NCBI GenBank assembly: GCA_026826555.1
Contig: JAKSZT010053928.1
Coordinates: 45,554,653-45,618,652 of the forward strand
Length of the DNA: 64,000 bases
DNA from: Tolypeutes matacus
Lineage: Eukaryota; Chordata; Mammalia; Cingulata; Chlamyphoridae
Direction of reading: 5' to 3'
Every line of letters starts with the position of its first letter. Position 1 is the stretch's first letter. A program made the position numbers and the translations under genes. Of this stretch, positions 1 to 10,775 are shown piece after piece. Under the pieces are notes generated by a model. It had not been told where the DNA came from. It was given only the letters and a program-made list of their open reading frames with translations, and ran no database searches.

Positions 1-24
1 TTCATGACTAATTATGTTCATTTA

Positions 25-115
25 ACACATGAGGAAACTGAGGCTCTAAGCTTTTAAATGACTAGTACAAGCACCAGAGCTAGCAAGTAGTGGTGCTAGG
101 ACTTATTTTGAGGTT
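25..115 (+). repeat. MIR SINE fragment
   Basis: The stretch reads like the MIR core (gaggaaactgaggct, then an agctagcaagtagtgg-like part). It is an old, diverged copy cut off near the window edge. Confidence 0.6.
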
Positions 116-969
116 TTTCTATTCTATCCTTTGAATTTCCAAGAGACTTCAAAGTTAATAGTGTTTGTTCTAATATCAAGCCACATCTTAATTTACTTTC
201 CTCAATTATAAGTGATTATCCCGAAGAACAGTTCACATTGACTTTCCACTGCTCAGAATTCAAGGGGCAAAATCTTGATGCTAAAGGAGCAATGAATGTC
301 AAGGCTGCTGTTAACACAGCCGAGTTGAGCTGTTTATATTCCTTGTAAAAATAATTGTCTCATTAATCTTTACCTCCACCACTTAGTCCTGTTGCCAAGG
401 TCAAGTTAAGGATGCCGGTGAATTGCAACTATGTCGTCATGCACGAAAAATGTGGTACGTACCCTATTGTTGTTTGAGGTAGCAATGACTGTTAGGGGTC
501 AGAAGCTGGAGATAAGAGAGAGAGAGGGTGCACCCTCTCTGAATGGGCAAGAAGGACCAACTCTCTAACATGAGGAGCATGGTGTGGGTTTAACTGGACA
601 AGAAAAGGCATTTCCAGCGAGGAAATTCTAAATCCAGGTGGAATTCAATTCAGTCATACCAAATCTACCCAGTGTCGAATCAAGTGGTAAACTTTGACTT
701 CATTTCTAGGCAAACCTTTCTGGTTTTAGTGGTCAGCATGCTCTCACATAGGCAGCAACTAAAGCACAAGAGAATCTACCCTGACAAGATCTTCTGTTTC
801 AATTCACAAATGACATCACTGGATAATACCTGGAGAAGAATGTATCTTGGCAGATCATAGATTTATGAGCTAAGTTTAGGAGAAGGAAATGAAGACAAAG
901 GAGTCTCAGAGGTTGATTATACATTTTTAGGAGAGATGAATGGGTGTCTGTTTTTAATTTGGTTTTGTA
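116..969. other. No gene seen
   Basis: Apart from a short GA run near 514-527 running into a 20-bp palindrome, I recognise no gene or repeat here. Open frames are short and without recognisable protein sequence. Confidence 0.5.
521..540. other. Perfect 20-bp palindrome
   Basis: AGAGAGGGTGCACCCTCTCT is its own reverse complement. It directly follows a GA dinucleotide run. No known site is implied. Confidence 0.9.
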
Positions 970-1300
970 GTCAACAGTTATTTACGGGCCGGGTACAGTG
1001 TTAGATGCAGGAAAAGTACCAGTGAGCAAGGCCCTGCCTGCCTTTAAGGAGCTGATGGTAAATGGGCGAGATAATTATTACTGCCCAGATGTGCGGAGGG
1101 CTGGGAGAAAAGTAAAATCACAGGGTGCTTGGAGAGGAGAGGAGAGGTCTCTGAGGTCAGGGAATCCTTGGAGGAAAAAAGCTGATAGCTGAAGAGTGAG
1201 GAACCTTAGGAGCTAAAGCGAGTGCCGAAGTGGGATGAGGAGGATTCTGAGGGACCCCCACATTTAAGAGGTGGACAGCAGAAGGGTCAACTTAAAGGAA
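970..1300 (-). repeat. L2-like LINE remnant, antisense
   Basis: The order of phrases (a ggtacagtgttagatgcagg part, 'gtgagcaaggccctgcctgcc', then gagctgatggtaaa) resembles the reverse complement of the L2 3' region. It is strongly diverged, so edges are uncertain. Confidence 0.4.
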
Positions 1301-2732
1301 AGTGGGAGAGCCAGTCCCAGAGGCAGGAAGGAGTCTGGGAAAGAGTGGCCTGAGGCAACCTTGTTTGCTTCTCTCTTGGGGGGAGCAGGGCTGCATTTCA
1401 TAGCAAGGCGCCTTCAGCCTGGTGGACACAGGAGATGCGACATTGATGCGTCAGGGCCAGGCAGGTCAAGTGGAAGGTAGGTAGGTCCTGTGTGGCCCCT
1501 ACCACAGCTTGTTTGCTAGACAGTCAGCTTGAGGGCTGCCAGTGTGAGACCCTCGTCTAAACAGCTTCTTTTACTTTCCAGACAAAGACATTGACAATCA
1601 GAGTCGTTCAGCAACTTGCCTGGTGACTCAGCTCTGGTTACTGTCAAAGCAGAGGGAAAACAAACCCCTCTTTCCCATACACCACACTGCTTCAATTTTT
1701 GAGCAGATGTCTCTAACCCTGCAAGTTCTTTGCTGGGTTGTAGGATTGGGGGAGGAGTACCAGATGCTCAGTTATCTGTGGGGATAAAGTCATTAAAACT
1801 CTTGATGCTGTGCTTAAGAATTTGATGGTTTACCCACCTCCCTTTCTGTTTCTTTTGTAAACAGAGCACAGGACACTGTATTTGCTCAGCCCTCAATAGA
1901 CGTAGATGGTATCCTCATTTCCCAGACTCAGAAAGCAGCAGGCAGAACATTCCAGAGACTACGCAGAATGACATAGGACAGGAATCCTTTTACAACAGGG
2001 GACATTAAATTTAAAGAGTAAGATTCCATCCAACTCCACAAGCACTTTTGGGGCATGTGTTATAAGTCCAGCACTATGCAAAAAATGTCATTTCTTTTCA
2101 TGTAGATGCTAGAGATTCAGTATGGCCAGGTGTTTCATGCCAGAGCAGAAATAATATCAAACTTACCTTTCACATACCAGGGAACACCTTAAAACTCTCT
2201 TCATAATCCCCTACAGCTTTGGAGTAAAAAACCAATTATTTGCTTTCAGAGCCTGCCCAGCATACCTGGACCCCATGTGTGCAGGGCCCAGGTGACCAGA
2301 GCATGCACCACCTGGAGAAGTGGGAATGATTCCTTCAGGCTTCGCATAACAAAGGCTTTACTATACAAAATTGCTAGACTGGCTGTCATCTCATAGTTCT
2401 TCATTGAACCAGATTTCCCATCTGCCTCAGGCAGCACAAGCCCCTGCTTCAAACTGTCTTGAACATGGAAAAACTGCGCTTTTGCCTTTTCTTGTGTTCT
2501 CTCTTCCTCCCTGACTTCTGTCTGATCCCCTTACAGTTGAGCTTGAACCCACATAAAATATATGTGTATTGTGGGGGGGTTGTGAGGGGAGGCGGGAACT
2601 GAGTATGTAAATGGCAGCCCTCACTTCTTTTTCTTATGTGTACCTGAAAAATTTATGACCTTAGGGACTTATTTGGTAAATCACTTCAATATTTTAGGTT
2701 ACTAGAATTGAAAAATAAAAGCCAGGGTTTCG
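1301..2732. other. No gene seen
   Basis: No protein-like frame, RNA gene or confidently named repeat. A few MIR- or L2-like words near 1864-2090 are too weak to call. A G-rich patch lies at about 2571-2595. Confidence 0.45.
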
Positions 2733-2840
2733 TTTCTCTCTCTTTTCTTCCCTCTCTTCCCCCCTTCTTCCCTTCCTTTTCCATCCTTCCCTCTTTCTGT
2801 TCTTCTCCTTCTCCTTCTTCTCCCCCTCCTTTTCCTTCTC
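2733..2840. repeat. 108-nt polypyrimidine tract
   Basis: 108 bases with only two purines (positions 2783 and 2799), made of irregular TTCC/CTTCT blocks. It is low-complexity sequence; the minus strand reads as an Arg/Lys/Glu-rich open frame that is an artefact of composition. Confidence 0.9.
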
Positions 2841-3249
2841 ATATATGAGCTTTGCTTAACTGCAGAATCCAAGATGATGTTATTAAAAGAGCAAAGACCT
2901 CCCAATAAGCTCAACCACCATTTAAATCCTGCATCCACTCCCCTTTAACTGTGTCACCCTGACCACTCTCTCTCTCTCTGAGTATCTTTAGGTAAATTAG
3001 ATGTCAGCTGAGTAACTCTGTCCTTTGAGTTTCAAAATGAATTGGCTTGAGCCCCATTTACTGTTCAATGGGGACTCCACCTCTCCTCAGCTCTTAAGTG
3101 AGAGGGTAGCTTTGGCTTTTCCCAGATGTCTCTGAGCTCTGGGCCCTGGAACATGGCATTTCTGTTGGTAGCAAACTTTGCCAGTTGATCAGGGCTGCCA
3201 AGGGGTTTACACCTCCATGATGCATATCAGGTTTCATTTCTCTTTAAAA
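2841..3249. other. No gene seen
   Basis: Includes a short TC run near 2965-2980. Nothing else recognised. Confidence 0.45.
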
Positions 3250-3535
3250 GAGGTGGCAAACTTGTGGCTGATAGGCCAGATCCAGCCAGAAAATAAAGGC
3301 ATTCCACGGGTGTTTCATGTTTAGCTGGCCCAGTGTTGTGAAAAAACATTTGAATTAGTTGTCAGCATTTGAAAATCAGGAAATTTCATATGAAGATTCA
3401 ACTTTCTGGCTACTCTTGAAAAATGGGAGATGGGGTCACACTGGGCTCTCATTTCTGCATGATTGGGTGTAGCTGAGTACCACTTGCCCTTTAGAGGGGC
3501 CCACCTCTCCATTTGTCACAGACACTACCTGCCAC
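3250..3535 (+). mobile_element. hAT-like MER DNA transposon remnant
   Basis: It opens with ggtggcaaacttgtggct and continues through gaattagttgtcagcattt and ctggctactcttgaaaaat, phrases I associate with short nonautonomous hAT elements of mammals. Family name and exact ends are not certain. Confidence 0.4.
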
Positions 3536-3654
3536 TTTCAAACACCATCATATTTGCCTGATCCCTGGAGGCATTGGGTAGAGAGAGGTGGTTCCCTTTA
3601 ACAATGTTTCCCCCAAACATCTTGGGGAAATACAGGGTTAGGTTCCTCTCTGTT

Positions 3655-4134
3655 TACAACATTTTGGTCCACTGATCGACACATAACGTTGTTGATTCAT
3701 AACAGTGAACTCACAACCAACAGCACTATAATTCATGCCTGGGCAAAACTTATTTAACACATGCATCTTCTTCACAACTTTCTTGTCCTTAGGGATGGAG
3801 GCAGCACTTCAGCCCTATGCTATACTCAGGGGCCATTTTAAGTAGTGAAGTCACCCAAAAAGCACTAAAATGTGGAAAACATGGCACTAAATACGCTATA
3901 GAAAGGACACAGGTTTACAGTATGAGAGCTGTAACAGGAAGGCAGAGTACTGTCTTGTTCGATCTCAGCTGGGAATGTGTGCAACGAGCGACCCAAACTT
4001 TTCATCACTCTGTGCATGTCCACGAATGGCAGTGAAAGTGCCATGCCTACTTATTTTGGGGATACAAATAAATTTTGGTGAGTAGGCAAATTTGCAAATA
4101 CAGAATTCACAAATAATAAGGATTGACTGTATAA
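3655..4134. mobile_element. Tigger-like DNA transposon remnant
   Basis: The right end (gcaaatacagaattcac followed by ataaggattgactgta) looks like a pogo/Tigger terminal inverted repeat, and the left part around 3660-3740 has similarly shaped sequence. No transposase frame survives, which is usual for internally deleted copies. Confidence 0.5.
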
Positions 4135-4763
4135 CATGGGATGAGCAAAAGCTGCTACTACCTCTAGGCCTGAAGGGACAAGGAGAGGGAGCTGCTCCCA
4201 GAATCCAAGAGGATAGTTACGTGGAGAGAGCTGCTTGAGGGAAGTTGAGGCCTTTGAAAGAGGGACTCAGGCAGCCCACCTGACTCTACAGGAAACGCAA
4301 GTATCCTTACCTCTCTCCTCCTCCCTTTCCATCTCTTGCCTTCCTCTTATTGATCAAGCCCAGTAGAAATGAGAAAACCAAAGGGCCCATTGATGGGCTC
4401 CATGAAGTCAACCCCCAGGGGCATAGGCTGTTGCTGCCCTCTGAAGGGTACATTTGGAAGGGCCAATGGAAATAGCCAGGGCAAAAGCTCTCCTGGCTGT
4501 GTTCCCAGAAGAATCATTTTCTTTAACAAGCTTAGTTGTGGTTAGCACCCAGGCAAAGGGAGCTGTTGGGGCACTAGAAGGAGAGTCTCAGATCTAGGTA
4601 GCAGTCAGTCAGGAGGCAGTTAATTAACCAAAATTCAGAGTACATCAGTTTTAGATGAGTAAACTAGATGGGTTGTCCATGGTCACATGAGCTTATTCCT
4701 ACAATAAATCCAGATATATCAATTTATCTCCTGTCAGTTCTGTTTCTCTGGAGAATTAAAAAA
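4135..4763. other. No gene seen; LTR end-like patch
   Basis: No gene recognised. Around 4708-4757 the words ending gttctgtttctctggagaa match the 3' end of the LTR family also seen at 46.5-47.0 kb, but the terminal ccctgactaa part is missing, so it may be a truncated remnant. Confidence 0.4.
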
Positions 4764-4855
4764 CCCAGAGGATGAAAAAATGAGATTTGTATTACTCTCC
4801 CCACTTTCACCCTCCTCCTTTCAAAGGTATGGCTATTGAAAAATTGGTGGCTCAT
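4764..4855 (+). repeat. 92-bp repeat, copy 1
   Basis: Aligns without gaps to 8492-8583 in the same orientation, with about 10 mismatches over 92 bases by eye (about 89% identity). Family not recognised; homology fades on both sides. Confidence 0.75.
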
Positions 4856-5189
4856 CTGCTTGACCTAACCACGGCCAAAAATTTGGAAGTGTCCAAAGGA
4901 ATGAGCTCAGTCTGTAGAGAACAAGATACATGACATTAATATGTTCTTGCCTAAAACTTCATTGTCCATGCAAATTGGATTCATTTTGCAAATGTTTGTG
5001 CTCACCCAATTAGCCAGTATTCTACCACCTGGCAGATAATAATTCAGAATTTTCTGATTCAGAGATGGCTTACAGCTACAGAAATTTTAATCCCTTCCCA
5101 GTGTTCACCCAGTAGCTCCTCTGCTCCTGTATAGTCCCCTGCAGAGCTCCAGCCCTATATACACTAGGATTTTTTTGGTATTTGCTTTT
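4856..5189. other. No gene seen
   Basis: Unique-looking AT-rich sequence with no recognised feature. Confidence 0.45.
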
Positions 5190-5406
5190 TTGGGGTTTTT
5201 TTTTTTTTTTTTTTTTGAGGTACCAGGGGCTGGGGATTGAACCCGGGACCTTATATGTGGGAAGCCAACCACTGAGCCACATAGGCTCCCCTGAGTTGGT
5301 TTTTTCACTTTTTTGCTTTTTTTTTTTTCAGGAGGCACCGGGAACTGAACCCGAGACCTCCCATGTGGGAAGCAGGTGCTCAATTGCTTGAGCCACATCT
5401 TCTCCC
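5190..5406 (-). mobile_element. DAS-type tRNA-derived SINE, dimeric
   Basis: Read on the minus strand there are two tRNA-like heads in tandem (heads near 5406 and 5289), each with an A-box-like tggctcagtgg or similar and a B-box-like gggttcaatcccc or variant, joined by an A-rich linker containing aactcag and ending in a long A tract (T tract from about 5197 on the plus strand). This is the dimeric armadillo-type SINE. Flanks share ctaggattttt/ctagggtttt, a possible decayed target-site duplication. Confidence 0.85.
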
Positions 5407-5913
5407 CTATGCTAGGGTTTTGACAAGCCACTTTCACTCGCACATGTAGGATTAAATTATTTCACAGATGGAAAGAAAGAACTAGGAGTGGGAATGTGGA
5501 AAGCTCCAGAAAAGGGGAAAACAAGGTCATAGCAGCTGCTTTTTCACTCCTGAAGACTAGAGGAACTCTTCTAAGTTTGCTGGTTAGGGAAACAACTCAT
5601 TTTCCTAAAACTGTTCAAAGACAACAAGCCTAAAGGTTTGAACCAAGAGGAGCAATATAGAGTCAGAGGCCTCAGGAAAATTCTTAGGTAGCTGAAATCT
5701 GTAGACATTGCTCTTTTAGTTCTTATTGCACCTTATCCGCTGAAGCACCTTAACATGTTGCATGTATTGTTTTAGCTGCCTCTTGTGCCTTCTAAATTCC
5801 TTGGTGACAGGGATTTGGATGTATTCATTAGAGGAACTCCATATTTGGTATGTAGAAAGTGATCTTATGTTTTAGTTATGGTATACATGTGATGACATGT
5901 GACAGGTTGAGCA
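5407..5913. other. No gene; weak L2 3' remnant
   Basis: About 5705-5870 resembles the L2 3' region (ccttggtgacagggattt, then a ggaactc..atttggtatgtag part). The rest is unassigned. Confidence 0.4.
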
Positions 5914-6213
5914 CTGACATACTAGCATTAAAATTTTTTTAATAATTTTTTTTAAAAAGATACTTAGCTTAGATAAATGTTACACAAAAATTATAGGGAT
6001 TCCCATATGCCCTACCTCCCACACCTCCCACAACCTCCCACATAAACATCTTTCATTAGTGTGGCACATCACCTGCAATGGATATACACATCCTGGGGCT
6101 TTGCCATTAAGCATGGACCATAGTTCACATTGTAGACCACACTCTCTCCCACACAGTTCTACATGTTATATGCTGATGTAAAATGGCCTATATCTGTCTG
6201 ACATACTAGCATT
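5914..6213 (-). mobile_element. 5'-truncated young L1 tail with 16-bp TSD
   Basis: A 268-bp antisense L1 3'-UTR fragment (5930-6197) is bracketed by a perfect direct repeat ctgacatactagcatt at 5914-5929 and 6198-6213. The T-rich start is the reverse of its poly(A) end. It matches the tails at 9.6, 19.1, 51.7 and 59.1 kb. It is a dead insertion with no coding part. Confidence 0.9.
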
Positions 6214-7849
6214 TTAAAGGCACTCTTCTAATACAAAAGAAAGAGATGTCAAAGACACAGTGAAAGCATAGCAGAGAGACATCACAGGAGAAGGGGAGAC
6301 TGGGCTGCTGGGTTTATATGTGAGGGAACCAGCATGGGCTGAGGCCAGTTGTGGTGTCCTGTTGAGGTGATATACTGTTTGAGAAGTAGTCATTGAGCAT
6401 GGGAGGATCAGTAAGACAGGTTGTGACCCTGACCTAATATAACATGATCTAGGTCACTAACAGCCTCACTCAAGGTCGCTCACCACTGACCTGTGTGGGT
6501 CCAGTCCAACAGAGACACTGTGTGGCTGTCACCCGGCACAAGTGGTGGTGGGCACATCAGACCTTCCAGTTTCTCTCTCTCCCTCTGACATTTTGAAGTC
6601 ATGTTGGTCCCGTGGGTCTGAAAAAACCCCAGGATCTCAAAGAATCAGAGTAAGTATCAGTAAGTTAGATTCCCTATTGGAAAGAACAGGTGGGTTCTCC
6701 AGTGATTTACTGGATAAAAAAACAAAAGAAGTGTTTTTGTCCCCACGTTGATGAGACCAGATATAAAGTAACATACATAAAGTCTGAAGTGTCTGTGGAG
6801 TATCAAAGTGGAGATTCCAGAAGGCAGATAGAAATGACCTAAAATAAAGGAGAACTTGGCAAATCACAAGCATATGGATATGGCTGTCTTAATTATCTTA
6901 ATATTCTAGTACCTCTACAGTAGGGGTGAAAAATTCATATTTGTTGAATGAACAAATTGATGAATGAAGTTCTAACTACAAGGTAGTATAATTAAATTTT
7001 TAAAAGCAAATATGCTGAGAATTTTAAGTCCAGATAAGTTTCCTCCACTTCAAAGTAATCATCTTGGATTTATTTTTGCAATATCTTTATTCCCCAGGGA
7101 AGATTTGAGCTCCTGTAGGAATTAATTGTGCTTAGAGCACATGATTTTACTTATCTTCTTTTCATCATTTGTGGGTGGGTGAGATTTTTAGAAACAACCA
7201 AAAGCCATTAAAAGCCAAATTTGGTGAATGATTTAAAGAACAAAAGGAGAGATGACATAATTTTGGTCGTAACAGTTTTAAATTCTCAAGTAACAACTGA
7301 GTTTTGAGTTCTGAAGTCAGTTTTAAAATAGCAGTACTGGAATGCTTAAACCTCAAACCACAGGCTCTCATGGCTATTACTTTGATGCTCAATATTGTAT
7401 GTTTTTAGTGGGAAAAAACCTAAAACAAAATTATGGATTCTTTTATAAAGTTTGTGTCCTCAGTATTGGACAAAAGCATGCATTCTCCACTTCTTTTCCT
7501 TCCTTATTGGGATTCACCTTCTCTTTTTATTTCCCAATCAATTTAGCATTCATTGGTCATAGCAGCTGTAGTGTTTAAAATACTCTATGGATAGAGACAA
7601 GTGCTGCTAACAATAGGATAAATTCTGGGAGCCAATAAATGGCAGGGGATACAACTGGTCCCTCACTATGCTTTGATTCTTCCATCTCTTGTCCCCTGAT
7701 CATCCAATCCCTCCCTGACTAGATCTGAGTTAAATGAGACTAAGTCTTTCGTTGGGTGGATTCTGTAACATTAAATTTGCATTAAAAGAGTCTGACTCCA
7801 ATATTGGGGGTGGGGGGAGTAGAAAGAAACTAGTGTTAGTGGAAGACTC
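6214..7849. other. No gene; L2 3' end inside
   Basis: An L2 3' terminus is visible at about 6905-6966 (atatttgttgaatgaac). The remainder holds no recognised gene or repeat; open frames of up to about 78 codons look random. Confidence 0.45.
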
Positions 7850-8110
7850 AGGAGACCTGGTTTCTAGTTATGCTGGTATTACTACTACTCTTACTACCAC
7901 TTCTGCACTTTATATTTTCATAGTATATTGTTCGTCACAAACAATTTTTACATCCTTTGTCTGAATTAATCTTCATACCAGCCCTATGAGATAGAAATAT
8001 CTGCTGATCCTTTTTTAGTTAAGTAAATTGAGCATGTAGTAAGCATTCAAGCATTCAAGCAAGAATGACATTGGGCAAAGCACTTCACCTCTTGGGGCTG
8101 GACTAATACC
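7850..8110 (+). repeat. MIR SINE fragment
   Basis: Order of MIR-like blocks: acctggtttctag, then ttaatcttcataccagccctatgagatag-like text, then gggcaaagcacttcacctctt. It contains a small tandem of aagcattc at 8041-8060. Confidence 0.45.
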
Positions 8111-8491
8111 CACTCCCATTGTACATGTCATGCTCTAGTCTTTTAGTGGGATGTACTATATTGCTAAGCTTCAGAGTGTAGTTCTTCCTTTCCTGGGTTT
8201 TTCAGAAACACAGGGGCTCATGAGGAAACTCTCCCCCTATTGCAAGAGTTATAATATGTGAAACATGCAAGCACAAGTTAAAATTAAATAGTTAAGTAAA
8301 AAAAAAGTAAAGTCATGAAAGTGAGCGTATTTTAGTCTCACTCTTTCCCCTCCAGCCTGGGTAGAGCCATTACTTTTATCCAAGAAGTTGCTATGGAAAC
8401 AGATTTATACTCTTCTCCCTTTGCTATAGTATTTTTCTCAGACACTCTCTATCGTTCAAAAATCTTAACAGCAGTGAAACAGACATTAAAC
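8111..8491. other. No gene seen
   Basis: No recognised feature; AT-rich. Confidence 0.45.
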
Positions 8492-8583
8492 CCCAGAGGA
8501 TTAAAAAATGGGATTTGTATTTCTCTTCCCACCCTCACCCTCTTCCTTTCAAAGGCATGACTATTGACAAATTGGTGGCTCAT
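8492..8583 (+). repeat. 92-bp repeat, copy 2
   Basis: Partner of 4764-4855, same strand, ungapped, about 89% identical. The sequence just upstream (attaaac against attaaaaaa) is also similar; downstream diverges at once. Confidence 0.75.
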
Positions 8584-9089
8584 AAATTCCACCAATGATG
8601 ATCCATTTCCACCTAGACAGATGCTGACAGAGGCGCCGCCGCGCTGATGAAGGGGTGACGGTGGCTGCCAGTCAGCGGAAGCTCTCAGAGGGGCTGCTGG
8701 GGACTCCACTTCCACCTGCAGTGGACACAGGTGCTCTGTCCTGTGTTGAGGAATGAGAGCCACTCATCGTACATGGAGGAACATTAGAGACACAGAATTA
8801 TTGTTCACCAACATCAAAATGGTCAAGCAGGTGATAGGAGTCGGGAAGAGGAAGAGACTTGTTTTATTTTTTAGATTCTGAATTCACTGTCCAAGTAGGG
8901 TTTGGGGAAATTTTGGAAGAATCTGGAAGCTTTGCATTCTTTGGGGTTCTTACTCTTGTAGCTGAATTTTCATTGTAGTCTGATGAGAGAACTGCCATAT
9001 CAAGTCTATCCCCCATCACAGGCAATGGGGCATTCTATACAAGAGCTCTTGTATGTAATGCTGCCTACAAATTAGCTCAAGAGTTGATG
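8584..9089. other. No gene; small CpG-rich patch
   Basis: Positions about 8630-8675 hold six or so CpGs (aggcgccgccgcgctgat) in an otherwise CpG-poor window. A minus-strand open frame of 104 codons crosses it (8449-8763), but its protein is not recognisable. Otherwise nothing seen. Confidence 0.45.
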
Positions 9090-9575
9090 ATGGTAAACAA
9101 CCGCCATATTACTTTTGCTCACTGTTTTGTGGATCAGGAATTCAAGATGTTCCTGAGGCTGGGAAATTCTCAGCTGTGACCTCATTTGGTTACAGTCAGA
9201 GGTTGGCTGGGGCTGCAGGCATTAGAAGGCTTGACTGGGCCGGACACATCCAAGATAGTGCACACATCTGGTACCATTTAATGCTGCTGCCAGTTGGAGC
9301 CCGGCCAAAGCTGTTGATGGAAGTACCTACATGACTTTTCCTATGGTGGTTTCAGGATAATTGGGATTCTTACATGATGGCTGACTTCCCCCACAGCAAA
9401 CATCCCAAGAAAAGGAGGTATAAGCTGCATTTTCTTTTATGACCTAGTCTCAGAAGTCATATAGCATTTCTTCTTTTGGAAGAAACATACTCTATCTATT
9501 GGTAGAAACAGTTATAAACCTGCCAAGACACAAGAGGAATTCCAAAGAATTTGTAGTCATTTTTAAAAACCTCCA
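9090..9575 (-). mobile_element. MLT1-like LTR, antisense
   Basis: Phrases such as tgtggatcaggaattc, tggctgacttcccccac, ttttatgacctagtctcagaag and ccaaagaatttgtagtcat follow the order of antisense MLT1-class (ERVL-MaLR) LTRs, similar to the copy at 36.0-36.5 kb. Ends are decayed. Confidence 0.5.
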
Positions 9576-9596
9576 ATATAAGTGAGTTTCTTGGAA

Positions 9597-10469
9597 AACT
9601 GTTGCATACTTCTTTTTTTTAAATATATATTTTTATTTTTAAAGAAGCTTTAGATTACATAAATGTTACATCAAAAATATAGGAGAGGGGGCAGATGTGG
9701 CTCAAATGGTTGGGCGTCCGTCTGCCATATGGAGGGACCTGGGTTCGATCCCCGGGACCTCCCAGTAAAATAAAAAATAAATAAATAAATAAATAATATA
9801 TATATATAGGAGAGTCCCATATGCCCCATCTCCTCCCCATCCCACACTTTCCCACATTAACAACATCTTTCATTAGTGTGGTACATTTGTTACAATTGAT
9901 GAACACATATTGAAGCAGTGCCACTAACCATGGAATGTAGTTTACATTATAGTTTATATACTCTGCCCTGCACAATTTTATAGGTTTTGACAAAATATAT
10001 ATATAATGACCTGTATCTGTCTTTGCAACATCATGCAGGACAATTCCAATGTCACAGAAATGCCCTCAAGTTACACCTATTCTTCCCTCTCCCTCCCCTG
10101 AGAACCTCTGGTGCTCACTGCCTTTATATTTTATATCAATGACACAAGTTCTTCCATGGCTAGAATAATAATAAGTCTATAATAGAATAATAATCTCTAC
10201 TTTACTCCATTGCTCATTACCCAATCTTGAAGATTTGGGGATGGTGATGTCCACTCTGTTTCTAATTGAGAGGGGCCTTTGATCCCATGGGGCAGAAGGA
10301 TGGAAGTGTCTTGCTTGCAGTTGCAGACTCTTTCTGTTCCTTGGGATGGATGTTGTCCATCATCTCTTTGTTAGTTTTCCTGGGTGAGTCCATTGAACTG
10401 GAGAGTAGGTATTGCAACTTTGCTGAGATTCAGGGCTCAACCGGCTTATGAACTGTTGCATACTTCTTT
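9597..10469 (-). mobile_element. 5'-truncated L1 3' end with 19-bp TSD
   Basis: An antisense L1 fragment (9616-10450) lies between two identical copies of aactgttgcatacttcttt at 9597-9615 and 10451-10469. It starts with the reverse of a poly(A) tract and shares the young L1 3' UTR with 5.9, 19.1, 51.7 and 59.1 kb, but extends about 440 bp further 5'. A DAS SINE is nested in it, so the SINE is younger. Confidence 0.92.
9688..9803 (+). mobile_element. DAS-type SINE monomer nested in L1
   Basis: A tRNA-like head with A box (tggctcaaatggttggg) and B box (gggttcgatcccc) ends in AAATA-type repeats. It is flanked by atataggagag at 9677-9687 and 9804-9814, an 11-bp target-site duplication within the host L1. 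Confidence 0.9.
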
Positions 10470-10609
10470 AAGTGTCAAGCACTCTAAGCTTTTAAGTCTT
10501 TCTTGATATCTCAGGGTCTTCATTAAGAACATCCATTAATGCATCATCTGGAAATAGGTTTTATCCCCAGGACATGTGAATAGAATAAGATTGTCTTTAC
10601 AAGCTACCT

Positions 10610-10775
10610 TTTGCTGAGTGCTCACTTTGTTTCAAGCATTTTACATATTTTTATCTCATTTAATTTTTGTAATAATCCAATGATAGACACAGTATTAGCT
10701 GCATTTTAAAGGTGAGAAAACTGAGGCTCAGAAATAAATTGCCCAAAGTCACACAGCTAAAAAGCTTCAGAAGCT
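10610..10775 (+). repeat. MIR SINE
   Basis: Clear MIR order: ctgagtgctcactttgt, atctcatttaa, gtgagaaaactgaggctcag, cacacagcta. Confidence 0.75.

Noticed and set aside
2702..2938. Arg-rich minus-strand frame
   Set aside because: The Arg/Lys/Glu content is the polypyrimidine tract read on the other strand.
5105..5443. 112-codon minus-strand open frame with repeated peptide words
   Set aside because: The repeated RSRVQ-P words are the two tRNA-like heads of a DAS dimer read as protein, with Lys runs from its A tract.
9690..9765. tRNA gene candidate
   Set aside because: A and B boxes are present, but the element ends in an A-rich tail, has target duplications and matches other copies, so it is a SINE.
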